From Niameybacter massiliensis (GTDB taxonomy: Bacteria > Bacillota > Clostridia > Lachnospirales > Cellulosilyticaceae): 64,000 bases of DNA. The notes beneath the pieces were generated by a model. The model saw only the letters and a program-made list of their open reading frames with translations, did no database searches and was not told the origin of the DNA. Where the stretch lies: positions 1,895,788-1,959,787 of the forward strand of contig NZ_LN875035.1 of the NCBI RefSeq assembly GCF_001282685.1. Reading direction: 5' to 3'. Shown here in pieces: positions 23,568 through 32,674 of the stretch (the first letter of the stretch is position 1; every line of letters starts with the position of its first letter). The position numbers were made by a program, and so were the translations under genes.

Positions 23568-24767
23568 TTACTCCTCCTCAAAATGATGATTCCATACAAT
23601 ATGTCTATAATGATCAGGATCTGTATCCCCTTCTGTTGAGAAGAGTAAGACAACAGATTCTTCATTTAAACCGAGTTCATCTTTAAGTGACTTAAGATTT
23701 TCATCCTCCATTAAACTTGCTAAAAATCCTAATGGGACTGCACCCGATTCACCAGAAATCACTTGTGGATCTCCTTTTAATGGTGCGCCAAGTACACACA
23801 TCCCTTTTGCAGCTACCCAGTCTGGGCAAGAAACGAAATAATCTGTGTGATTTTTCAGAATTTCCCAGGAAATGGTATTTGGTTCACCACATGCAAGACC
23901 TGCCATAATGGTTGGCATATCTCCTGTTACAATACGTATCTGCCCATCTCCTGCCTTGGCTGACTTATAAAGGCAGGCTGCTTCTGAAGCTTCGACCACA
24001 ACATTAGTAATACCACCTTCAGGATAACGGTTAGCAACGTAGCCTATTACCGCACCCGCTAGTGAACCTACACCCGCTTGCACAAAAACATGGGTTGGTT
24101 TTTTCCCAAGTTGATCAAGTGCTTCTTTAACCATAGTTCCATATCCTTGCATAATCCAAGCCGGAATTTCAGTATAGCCATCCCAAGCTGTATCTTGTAC
24201 GACGACACCACCAGGTGTTTTGTTGGCTGCTGCTGTAGCAAGACGTACGCATTCATCATAGTTTACTTCTTCTATAGTTGCTATTGCACCTTCTTTTTGA
24301 ATATTGTGTAAGCGAATGGCTTGTGAGCCTTTTGGCATAAAGACTACTGATTTTTGCCCTAGTTTGTTCGCTGACCAAGCTACACCTCTTCCATGGTTAC
24401 CATCTGTTGCTGTAAAGAAGGTGATTTCTCCAACTTGCTTTTTGGTGTCATCAGAAGTAAAAGAATCATAGGTGAGTTCACTTAAGTCCTTACCTAAAAC
24501 TTTAGCAATATGTTTCCCCATCGCTGCTGAACCACCTAGTACTTTGAAAGCATTTAAACCAAAACGGTAAGATTCATCTTTAACATAAATGCCACCTAAT
24601 CCATAGTACCCTGCTAAGTGCTGTAAACTTTGAAGAGGCGTTACCTCATACATAGGAAAACTTTGATGAAAATTTTGAACCTTCTCAATCTCTTTTACTG
24701 CCATAACTGGTAGTGTTTCATCTTCTGTCTTTGCCATTTGATTGTGTACCCATTTAATCTGTTCCAT
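23568..24767 (-). CDS. ygeX: 2,3-diaminopropionate ammonia-lyase
   Basis: The 399-aa PLP enzyme shows '[17 protein letters not shown]' with the Schiff-base lysine, '[22 protein letters not shown]', and '[16 protein letters not shown]' (PLP phosphate glycine loop). YgeX converts 2,3-diaminopropionate to pyruvate and two ammonia, and is the key step linking urate breakdown to pyruvate, lactate and short-chain acids. ATG 24767 (MEQIKW) is chosen because GAGAGG precedes it. It is the second gene in the leftward transcript after the regulator. Confidence 0.9.
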   Translation of the reverse strand: MEQIKWVHNQMAKTEDETLPVMAVKEIEKVQNFHQSFPMYEVTPLQSLQHLAGYYGLGGIYVKDESYRFGLNAFKVLGGSAAMGKHIAKVLGKDLSELTYDSFTSDDTKKQVGEITFFTATDGNHGRGVAWSANKLGQKSVVFMPKGSQAIRLHNIQKEGAIATIEEVNYDECVRLATAAANKTPGGVVVQDTAWDGYTEIPAWIMQGYGTMVKEALDQLGKKPTHVFVQAGVGSLAGAVIGYVANRYPEGGITNVVVEASEAACLYKSAKAGDGQIRIVTGDMPTIMAGLACGEPNTISWEILKNHTDYFVSCPDWVAAKGMCVLGAPLKGDPQVISGESGAVPLGFLASLMEDENLKSLKDELGLNEESVVLLFSTEGDTDPDHYRHIVWNHHFEEE

Positions 24768-24791
24768 ATGATCCTCTCTTTCTCTATGCAA

Positions 24792-25427
24792 TTATGTTTT
24801 TGTCTTATCCATATAGTGATATAACGTATATTTAGAAATGCCAAAGCATTCTGCTACTTTATCACCTGATTTTGTAATTAAAAATGCCCCAGATTCTTCT
24901 AAGTATTGAATGGCACGCATTTTATCTTCTTTGTTCATCATTGTAATCGGCTTACCCACGATTTGAATAGAACGTTCAATGAGTTCTTCTAATAAATCTT
25001 CTACACGTGTTGTAATCTTTTGAGGTGCTAAAGGTTTATGAGATGTACCACCCATCCAACCCTCTAAAATATTTTGAGCAACTTGAAGTTTAGAAAGGTC
25101 ATAATTAATGGATAAAATACCTTCAATTTGTCCACTTTTATTTCTTATGTAAATAGTACTTGACCTAAGTAGGCGACCATCTTCTGTTACAGTACAATAA
25201 CCTGCTTCATCTTCTACTTGCGGATTATGAAGCGCATTCAGTACAACTTCTGAAGGTCCATCTCCTACTTTTCTATGGGTGACATGACCATTTTCAATGC
25301 ACTTAACGGTATGATCTTTATCCTTTACGGTCAAATCATGGATGAGCACCTCACAATCTGTTCCAAATTGTTTGGCCAATGCTTGGGTTAAGCGATCTAG
25401 AAATTCTACAGGTATCTCACTGAGCAT
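24792..25427 (-). CDS. YheO/DauR-type transcriptional regulator (PAS + HTH)
   Basis: The 211-aa protein has an N-terminal YheO-like PAS domain ('FGTDCEVLIHDLT...', with 'GYCTVTEDGRLLRSSTIYIRNKSGQIEGILSINYD' split over two strands). A C-terminal HTH follows (residues about 165-210, 'MRAIQYLEESGAFLITKSGDKVAECFGISKYTLYHYMDK'). Family members sense a small ligand and control catabolic genes; DauR controls D-arginine use. First gene of the leftward purine operon and divergent from ssnA, so it likely controls both transcripts from the 229-bp intergenic region, which has an AT-rich palindrome (25562-25576). Confidence 0.75.
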   Translation of the reverse strand: MLSEIPVEFLDRLTQALAKQFGTDCEVLIHDLTVKDKDHTVKCIENGHVTHRKVGDGPSEVVLNALHNPQVEDEAGYCTVTEDGRLLRSSTIYIRNKSGQIEGILSINYDLSKLQVAQNILEGWMGGTSHKPLAPQKITTRVEDLLEELIERSIQIVGKPITMMNKEDKMRAIQYLEESGAFLITKSGDKVAECFGISKYTLYHYMDKTKT

Positions 25428-25561
25428 AAGTTTTCTCCTTACCTTATGGATTCAATGTGCCTAGTGGACTGGCTGTTTAGTTGTCATAATGATGTCTCAC
25501 ACATTGGTTAATAAATATATATGCATACTTTCCAAGAGTAGAAACGAAATACGAAAATTTT

Positions 25562-25610
25562 CTAAAAAATTTTTAGCAGTTCTTAAAAAGTTTTTGGAAT
25601 GAGTCTTGTT
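25562..25610. promoter_or_regulatory. Palindrome and sigma-54-like element between the purine operons
   Basis: CTAAAAAATTTTTAG (25562-25576) is a perfect palindrome, a candidate site for the YheO-type regulator. TGGAATGAGTCTTGTT (25595-25610) keeps the TGG and TTG with the spacing of a -24/-12 promoter but lacks the final GC. No good -35/-10 pair is obvious for ssnA, so the promoter class is open. Confidence 0.35.
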
Positions 25611-25656
25611 CCACAGTCATATTTTAAAGTAACAAGAAAAATTCAAGGAGGATATT

Positions 25657-26976
25657 ATGTTACTTATTGGAAATGGAACACTAATTACTCATGATACTTC
25701 AAGCCCTCTTCTAGAAAATGGATGTATTGCCATACAAAATGACACGATTATTGACATTGGTCCGACCACAGTGTTGAAAGCAAAATACCTTGGTGCCTCC
25801 TTTATTGACGCCAAAAAAGGGATGATTATGCCAGGTCTTATTAATACACACAACCATATTTATAGCGCTTTTGCTCGTGGTGCCAATCTAGGTGGTCCCA
25901 CACCTCATAATTTTTTAGATATTCTTGAATCACTCTGGTGGAAACTAGATCGATTACTAACGGTTGAAGATACCAGATATAGTGCTTACTGGACTTATTT
26001 AGATGGGATTAAAAATGGGGTAACCACTGTATGTGATCATCACGCAAGTTATGGAGAAATACCAGGAAGTCTCTTTGCTATTTCTGAAGTAGCGGAAGAA
26101 TTAGGCTTACGTACCTCTCTTTGTTATGAAGTTTCTGATCGTGATGGGACAGCTAAAATGCGTGAAGCAGTAGAAGAAAATGTAGCTTTTATGAAAGCAA
26201 CTAAAAATAAAAAAACACAAAAAGGTATGATGGGGCTTCATGCTTCCTTTACCCTTTCGGATGCTACGCTTGATTACTGTGCGAGCCAGATACCTGATGG
26301 ATTTGGTTATCATATTCATGTAGCTGAAGGTATGGATGACGTTTATGATAGCTTAAAAAAATACAGCAAACGTGTACTCTTTAGATTACATGACCATAAC
26401 ATTTTAGGATCACATACAATTTGTGGTCACTGTATTCATATTACACCTAGCGAAATGGACCTCTTAAAAGCTACTGATACCATGGTCGTACACAATCCCG
26501 AAAGTAATATGGGCAATGCTGTAGGTTGTCCACCTGTACTCGAACTTTATCATAAGGACATTTTACTTGGACTTGGAACCGATGGTTATACCAATGACCT
26601 ATTTGAATCTTTAAAAGTTGCAAATATCTTACATAAACATCATACTTGTAATCCTTCTGTCGCTTGGACTGAAATGCCTCATATGCTCTTTAAAGGTAAT
26701 CCGATGATCATAAATCGTCTCTTTAATGAACAAGTTGGTGTCTTAAAAGTAGGCGCAAGTGCAGATGTCATTGTTGTAGATTATGTACCACAAACACCAC
26801 TTACCGCTACAAACTATATGAGCCATATTTTATTTGGCCTTACAGGTCGCCAAGTCACAACAACGGTTGCAAGAGGACAAATTCTTATGAAGGATCGTGA
26901 AATTCTAGTTGCTGATGAAGAAGCTCTAATGGCTAAGTCTCGTGAAAAAGCTGCTGCCTTGTGGGCACGTGCTTAA
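25657..26976 (+). CDS. ssnA: SsnA-type amidohydrolase
   Basis: The 439-aa protein is a mononuclear metal amidohydrolase of the chlorohydrolase/guanine deaminase group: 'PGLINTHNHIYSAFARG' (metal HxH), 'GYHIHVAEG' (His), 'SHTICGHCIHIT' (His) and 'LGTDGYTNDLFESLK' (metal Asp). Its constant partner in the purine cluster is ygfK, encoded next, 35 bp downstream. The specific reaction of SsnA is not settled; it probably hydrolyses a ring-opened or deaminable purine intermediate. CAAGGAGGATATT precedes the ATG, and the promoter lies in 25428-25656. Confidence 0.85.
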   Translation: MLLIGNGTLITHDTSSPLLENGCIAIQNDTIIDIGPTTVLKAKYLGASFIDAKKGMIMPGLINTHNHIYSAFARGANLGGPTPHNFLDILESLWWKLDRLLTVEDTRYSAYWTYLDGIKNGVTTVCDHHASYGEIPGSLFAISEVAEELGLRTSLCYEVSDRDGTAKMREAVEENVAFMKATKNKKTQKGMMGLHASFTLSDATLDYCASQIPDGFGYHIHVAEGMDDVYDSLKKYSKRVLFRLHDHNILGSHTICGHCIHITPSEMDLLKATDTMVVHNPESNMGNAVGCPPVLELYHKDILLGLGTDGYTNDLFESLKVANILHKHHTCNPSVAWTEMPHMLFKGNPMIINRLFNEQVGVLKVGASADVIVVDYVPQTPLTATNYMSHILFGLTGRQVTTTVARGQILMKDREILVADEEALMAKSREKAAALWARA

Positions 26977-27011
26977 TCTATTGATTACAAAAAAGAATGT
27001 GAGGGAATAAA

Positions 27012-30000
27012 ATGAATGATCGTATGACACCCCTAAGCTTTGATGCACTTATGCAATGGGCATTAAAAGACCCTAAACACATTATGGGCGTAACCCCTAT
27101 TGCTATCAGTGAGAAAGTTTCAGTACCCCCTTTTAAACTTTATGAAGAAAGTCTTGAAATGCCTTTTGGACCTGCTGCAGGACCTCATACACAATTGGCT
27201 CAAAATATTATTGCAGCCTATGTAGGTGGTGCTAGATTTTTTGAACTTAAAACGGTTCAAACATTAGATGGAGAAGATTTACCTGTCGCTAAACCTTGTA
27301 TTTTAGCCAGCGATGAAGCTTATAACGTAGAATGGTCTACAGAATTAACCGTACCAGAGGCACAAGCCGAATACATTAAAGCTTGGTTTGCACTCAAGCT
27401 CCTTTCAAAAGTCTATCACCTAGGTGACCCAAATGGCTTTATCTTTAATATGAGCGTGGGCTATGACTTAACAGGCATTCGTTCACCTAAAATTGATGCC
27501 TTTATTGAAGGTTTAAAAGATGCCAGTCATACTACAATCTGGAAAACTTGCATGGACTGGGCTAAAAATAATCTAGCCTGTCTTCCTTCTATTGATTTAG
27601 ATTATATTGAACAGATCTCACCTCATGTTTCTCGTTCCATTACACTTTCTACACTTCACGGTTGCCCTCCTGATGAAATTGAGCGTATTGCAACCTATTT
27701 ACTTACAAGTAAACAAGTGCATACCTTTATTAAATGTAATCCTACACTTTTAGGTTATACCTATGTACGTGAGAAGCTTAACGAAATGGGTTATGCATAC
27801 ATGGATTTTGACAGTCATCATTTTGACCATGACCTTCAATTTAATGAAGCTGTACCACTTATTCGTCGTATGCAGCAACTAGCCCAAGACCTAGGGCTAA
27901 CCTTTGGAGTCAAACTTACCAATACCTTTCCTGTTAAAATTACACGTAATGAATTACCAGGTGAAGAAATGTACTTATCAGGACGTGCACTCTTTCCACT
28001 TAGTATAAGCTTAGCTACTAAATTAAGTGAGGCCTTTTCAGGCATGCTTCCTATGTCTTTTTCTGGTGGTGCAGATGCCTTTAACTTAATGGAACTCTTC
28101 AAAGCAGGTCTCTATCCTATTACATGTGCAACTACATTACTTAAACCAGGAGGCTACAATAGGTTCCGTCAAATAGCAAAAACCTTTATCCAAGCTTTAG
28201 AAACAAACACCCTAACTGGCACACCCGCTCTACCTACTCATTGTGAAACACTCCGTCAATTAACCTCTACTATGGTCACAGACTCTCACTATACTAAGCC
28301 ACTCAAACCAACACTTCCAAAGAAATTCCCTTATGCAAGCCCACTTTTAGACTGTACGATTGCACCTTGTACAAAAGGCTGCCCTATTGAACAAGATATT
28401 CCGCTTTATACACGTCTTGTTGCTTCTGAAAAATACGAGGAAGCCTTACAAGTCATTACAGATAAGAATCCACTTCCATTTATGACTGGTACACTTTGTA
28501 ATCACCTTTGTACCCGCTCTTGTAGACGTAACTTCTATGAAGAATCTCTTGCCATACGAGAAATGAAGCTAGAAGCTGCAAAAAATGGATTAATGTCTCT
28601 TCTGACTTCTATGGGTACACCTCCTACTCACCTTTGCGACCATCGTGTAGCCATTATTGGTGGTGGTCCTGCCGGACTAAGTGCAGCCTACTTCTTAGCA
28701 CGTTCAGGTATGGACGTTACTGTTTTTGAAAAAGAAAAGAGTCTTGGCGGTGTAGTACGCTATATTATTCCTGAGTTTAGAATCAGCCTTAAAGCTATTA
28801 ACAGTGACCTATGCTTCATCAATCAATGGGGTATTTCTTTTGAAACAGGTAAAACTGTTCATTCTACCCAGTCCCTAAAAGATGCTGGCTATCACTATAT
28901 TGTTGTTGCAACAGGTGCAACTGTCCCTGGCACTTTAAAATTGAATGGTATGACACCACTTCCTTCTCTAGAGTTCTTGAGACAGTATAAAGAAAGTCAA
29001 GGTGCACTCAATCTCGGGCGCCATGTCATCGTTATTGGTGGTGGTAATACAGCTATAGATGCCGCAAGAGCAGCTAAACGTGTTCCGGGCGTAGAAACAG
29101 TAACTATTGTTTATCGTAGAACAAAAGCCTATATGCCTGCTGATGTAGAAGAATTAGACGCTGCTATAAGCGAAGGTATTCTTTTTGAAGAACTCCTAAG
29201 TCCTAAAAACTACAAGGAGAATCAACTGATTTGCCAACGTATGCAATTAGGTGAAGCGGATGCCAGTGGCCGTATGCGCCCTATTCCTCTTGAAGAAGTC
29301 ATCTCATTAGCCGCTGATACTATTATTTCTGCTATAGGTGATCAAATTGATCAAGACTTCTTTGCTAAAAACCAAATACCACTTACCGATGGTGGAATGG
29401 TTCAATACGATGAAAGTTCTTTAGAAGTGACACCTAACGTCTTTATAGCAGGAGATGTCAAACAAGGTCCAGCTACAATCGTCAAAGCTATTGCTGATGG
29501 ACGTCTAGTAGCAGATACCATTTTACAACGTGAGCAACTTACGTATCCTTCTCTTGAACTAAATATAGATATGGCAACAATCGCTCATCCTACTTCTTCT
29601 TGCTATGGCATTCTAAAAAAAGCTCAGACGGGGCATCAAGAAGCCAATCGTTGCCTAGGATGTGATACAACATGTAGCTGTTGTGTAGATGTCTGCCCTA
29701 ATCGAGCAAACCTTGCACTAGAAGTTGATGGTCAAACCCAAATTGTACATCTTGATGCACTGTGTAATGCTTGTGGTAACTGTAGTGCTTTCTGCCCTTA
29801 TGAAAGCTCACCCTATCTTACAAAATTTACACTTTTTAATACTTTGAAAGATTTCGAATCCAGTACTAATCCAGGTTGCTTCGTTGTAGATCTAGCATCC
29901 CAGCGTTTACGTTTACGTCTTAACGGCGAAGATTCAATTATTGACCTTCAAACATGGAATAAAGAACCAAAGCTTCGTGCCCTTCTTACAACGCTTTTGA

Positions 30001-30035
30001 AGAATTACACCTATTTAATAGGTCTAGGAAAATAG
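27012..30035 (+). CDS. ygfK: YgfK-type Fe-S flavoprotein oxidoreductase
   Basis: The 1007-aa protein has an N-terminal dihydroorotate/dihydropyrimidine dehydrogenase-like barrel (residues about 40-420, with 'TLHGCPPDEIE'). A GltD-like part follows, with a cysteine cluster (CTIAPCTKGCP near 446, then LCNHLCTRSCRR). An FAD site (AIIGGGPAGLSAAY near 547) and an NAD(P)H site (VIGGGNTAIDAARAA near 672) come next. At the C-terminus are two 4Fe-4S clusters (CLGCDTTCSCCVDVCP near 880; CNACGNCSAFCP near 916). It is often called a selenate reductase subunit, but in this cluster it more likely passes electrons for purine reduction or oxidation with the Mo enzymes. Length matches E. coli YgfK. Confidence 0.85.
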   Translation: MNDRMTPLSFDALMQWALKDPKHIMGVTPIAISEKVSVPPFKLYEESLEMPFGPAAGPHTQLAQNIIAAYVGGARFFELKTVQTLDGEDLPVAKPCILASDEAYNVEWSTELTVPEAQAEYIKAWFALKLLSKVYHLGDPNGFIFNMSVGYDLTGIRSPKIDAFIEGLKDASHTTIWKTCMDWAKNNLACLPSIDLDYIEQISPHVSRSITLSTLHGCPPDEIERIATYLLTSKQVHTFIKCNPTLLGYTYVREKLNEMGYAYMDFDSHHFDHDLQFNEAVPLIRRMQQLAQDLGLTFGVKLTNTFPVKITRNELPGEEMYLSGRALFPLSISLATKLSEAFSGMLPMSFSGGADAFNLMELFKAGLYPITCATTLLKPGGYNRFRQIAKTFIQALETNTLTGTPALPTHCETLRQLTSTMVTDSHYTKPLKPTLPKKFPYASPLLDCTIAPCTKGCPIEQDIPLYTRLVASEKYEEALQVITDKNPLPFMTGTLCNHLCTRSCRRNFYEESLAIREMKLEAAKNGLMSLLTSMGTPPTHLCDHRVAIIGGGPAGLSAAYFLARSGMDVTVFEKEKSLGGVVRYIIPEFRISLKAINSDLCFINQWGISFETGKTVHSTQSLKDAGYHYIVVATGATVPGTLKLNGMTPLPSLEFLRQYKESQGALNLGRHVIVIGGGNTAIDAARAAKRVPGVETVTIVYRRTKAYMPADVEELDAAISEGILFEELLSPKNYKENQLICQRMQLGEADASGRMRPIPLEEVISLAADTIISAIGDQIDQDFFAKNQIPLTDGGMVQYDESSLEVTPNVFIAGDVKQGPATIVKAIADGRLVADTILQREQLTYPSLELNIDMATIAHPTSSCYGILKKAQTGHQEANRCLGCDTTCSCCVDVCPNRANLALEVDGQTQIVHLDALCNACGNCSAFCPYESSPYLTKFTLFNTLKDFESSTNPGCFVVDLASQRLRLRLNGEDSIIDLQTWNKEPKLRALLTTLLKNYTYLIGLGK

Positions 30036-30044
30036 GAGGAAAAA

Positions 30045-32615
30045 ATGCCTACTTTTAGTGTAAATGGCAAGACCATTACAACAACCCAAACAAAGAAGTT
30101 ATTGCCCTTCTTAAGAGATGACTTAGGACTTACTTCTGTCAAAGATGGTTGCTCAGAAGGTGCTTGTGGAACCTGTATGGTTCTTATTGATGGTAAAGCT
30201 ACAAAAGCCTGTATCCCAAAACTTAGTACACTTGATGGCAAAGAAATTATAACTGTAGAAGGTCTGACACCTCGTGAACAAGATGTATATCGCTATGCCT
30301 TTTTAGAAGCAGGAGCCGTTCAATGCGGCTTCTGTATTCCTGGCATGGTCATCTCAGCTAAAGCTCTTCTTGATAAAAATTTGTCTCCTACGCCTTTTGA
30401 AGTCAAAGCTACAATCAAAAATAATATCTGTCGTTGCACAGGTTATAAAAAGATTGAAAAAGCAATTCTTCTTGCGGCTGAGCTTTTTAGCAACCAAACG
30501 GTGGTTCCCTCTTCTTCTCCTTCTGGACTAGTTGGTGAAGCCTTTGACCGTATTGATGCCTCAGATAAAATTCTAGGACGTGCAGAGTACGTCAATGATA
30601 TGACATTCCCTGTTATGCTCTATGGCTCCGCCCTTCGCAGTGCTTATCCACGTGCGGTTGTAAATCATATTGATTTCCAAGAGGCGCTTAAAGTAGATGG
30701 TGTTGTGTGTATTTTAACAGCCAAAGATATTCCTGGTAACCCTATTATCGGCCACCTTAGAAAAGATTGGGATGTACTCATTAAAGAAGGTGATACCACA
30801 CGTTATGTAGGCGATGCCCTTGCACTTGTTGCTGCAAAGACAAAGGAAAGTTTGGAACAAGCTAAAAAGCTGATCCACGTAGACTATACACCCCTTGATC
30901 CTATCACAAGCCCTACTGAAGCTATGCAACCCAACGCCCCTTTAATCCATGAAGGCGGTAATATTCTACAAACTGAAAAGCTGGTTCGTGGGAATGCCAC
31001 AAGCCGCATTCAAAGTTCTAAATATGTTGTAACCACCCATTACAGCACACCATTTACTGAACATGCTTTCTTAGAACCTGAAACAGCCATAGCCCTTCCT
31101 GATAAAGAGGGTATACTCATTTACTCTGCTGATCAGGGCGCTTATCAGACCCGTACAGAATGTGCAAGTATGCTTGGTCTCCCGCCTGAAAAGGTACGTG
31201 TCATTGGTAAAACCGTTGGTGGTGGCTTTGGTGGAAAAGAAGATATGAGTGTACAACATCATGCGGCGCTTCTTGCCTACCATACAAAGGCTCCTGTCAA
31301 AGTCAGCCTTACCCGTGCTGAAAGTATTAAGGTACACCCTAAACGCCATGCAATGGAAATGGACTTTACAACAGCTTGTGATGAAAATGGTTATTTAACT
31401 GGGATGAAAGCAGTTATTATTTCAGATACTGGCGCGTATGCTTCATTAGGGGGACCTGTATTACAACGTGCCTGTACCCATGCTGCTGGTCCTTATAACT
31501 ATCAAGATATTGATATTGTTGGTCATGCTGTTTATACCAACAATCCACCAGCCGGTGCATTTAGAGGATTTGGTGTAACCCAAAGCTGCTTTGCTACCGA
31601 ATGTAACTTAAATAAATTAGCTGAAATGGTAGGCATTAGCCCTTATGAGATTCGCTATCGTAACGCCATAAGACCTGGTCAAGTACTCCCCAATGGACAA
31701 ATTGCAGACGATTCTACAGCCTTAGTCGAAACACTAGAAGCTGTTAAACCTACCTATGATGCCCATCCTTATGTAGGGATTGCATGTGCTATGAAAAATG
31801 CAGGTTTAGGTGTTGGTATCCCAGATACAGGCCGTTGCAAACTTGAAGTCAAAGATGAACAGGTCCATATTCTAACCAGTGCTGCTTGTATTGGCCAAGG
31901 TCTTGGTACGATCTTAACTCAAATAGTTTGTGAGACTACTCATTTAAACCCAGCACAAATCATTCATGATCCACCTGATACAATGCGTACACCTAACTCA
32001 GGTAATACAACTGCTTCTCGTCAAACTTTATTTACAGGTGAGGCTACTAGACTCGCAGCGCTAAAACTTGCTACTGCTTTAGAAAAACATTCTCTTAAAG
32101 CATTAGATGGTGAAGTCTTTGAAGGAGAATATGTAGGTGTTACTGATAAAATGGGATCTGATAAGCCTAACCCTATTAGTCATATTGCCTATGGTTATGC
32201 AACACACGTGGTTGTTCTAGATCAACATGGCATGCTCCAAAAAGTTGTAGCTGCTCACGACGTTGGCCGTGCCATCAATCCTAAAGCTACTGAAGGTCAA
32301 GTAGAAGGTGGTGTGACCATGAGCTTAGGTTATGCACTTACGGAAGATTATCCTTTAGATCATGCTATTCCAACTGCAAAATTCGGTACACTTGGTCTCT
32401 TTAAATCCCCTAATGTACCAGATATTGAAGTTCAATTAATTGAAAAAAGTACCTCTTCTTTAGCTTATGGTGCAAAGGGTATCGGTGAAATTTGCTCTAT
32501 TCCAACTGCTCCCGCTGTTGCCCTTGCTTATTATGCATTAGACGGTAATTTCCGTACACAGCTCCCACTACTTGATACACCTTATACACCTGCATCACGT
32601 AAAACAAAACACTGA
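30045..32615 (+). CDS. xdhD: Molybdenum hydroxylase, fused 2Fe-2S and Mo domains (XdhD-like)
   Basis: The 856-aa protein fuses the small iron-sulfur subunit (residues 1-160: 'DGCSEGACGTCMVLI', 'CGFCIPGMV', 'NICRCTGY') to a molybdopterin catalytic subunit ('GGGFGGKEDMSVQHH' near 391, 'GAFRGFGVTQS', 'GQGLGTILTQI', and the active-site Glu in 'GAKGIGEICS' near 809). It resembles XdhD and the selenium-dependent xanthine dehydrogenase group. No in-frame TGA is present, so any selenium would be a labile cofactor. It likely hydroxylates or reduces a purine. It starts 9 bp after ygfK. Confidence 0.8.
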   Translation: MPTFSVNGKTITTTQTKKLLPFLRDDLGLTSVKDGCSEGACGTCMVLIDGKATKACIPKLSTLDGKEIITVEGLTPREQDVYRYAFLEAGAVQCGFCIPGMVISAKALLDKNLSPTPFEVKATIKNNICRCTGYKKIEKAILLAAELFSNQTVVPSSSPSGLVGEAFDRIDASDKILGRAEYVNDMTFPVMLYGSALRSAYPRAVVNHIDFQEALKVDGVVCILTAKDIPGNPIIGHLRKDWDVLIKEGDTTRYVGDALALVAAKTKESLEQAKKLIHVDYTPLDPITSPTEAMQPNAPLIHEGGNILQTEKLVRGNATSRIQSSKYVVTTHYSTPFTEHAFLEPETAIALPDKEGILIYSADQGAYQTRTECASMLGLPPEKVRVIGKTVGGGFGGKEDMSVQHHAALLAYHTKAPVKVSLTRAESIKVHPKRHAMEMDFTTACDENGYLTGMKAVIISDTGAYASLGGPVLQRACTHAAGPYNYQDIDIVGHAVYTNNPPAGAFRGFGVTQSCFATECNLNKLAEMVGISPYEIRYRNAIRPGQVLPNGQIADDSTALVETLEAVKPTYDAHPYVGIACAMKNAGLGVGIPDTGRCKLEVKDEQVHILTSAACIGQGLGTILTQIVCETTHLNPAQIIHDPPDTMRTPNSGNTTASRQTLFTGEATRLAALKLATALEKHSLKALDGEVFEGEYVGVTDKMGSDKPNPISHIAYGYATHVVVLDQHGMLQKVVAAHDVGRAINPKATEGQVEGGVTMSLGYALTEDYPLDHAIPTAKFGTLGLFKSPNVPDIEVQLIEKSTSSLAYGAKGIGEICSIPTAPAVALAYYALDGNFRTQLPLLDTPYTPASRKTKH

Positions 32616-32674
32616 AACTACATATGACAGCACTAAAATCTTATAATTTTTATAAATCACAAGGGAGGGATAAA

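Noticed and set aside
25428..25656. Possible purine riboswitch in front of the purine genes
   Set aside because: No match to the conserved purine-aptamer core was seen, and the leader upstream of ssnA is too short.
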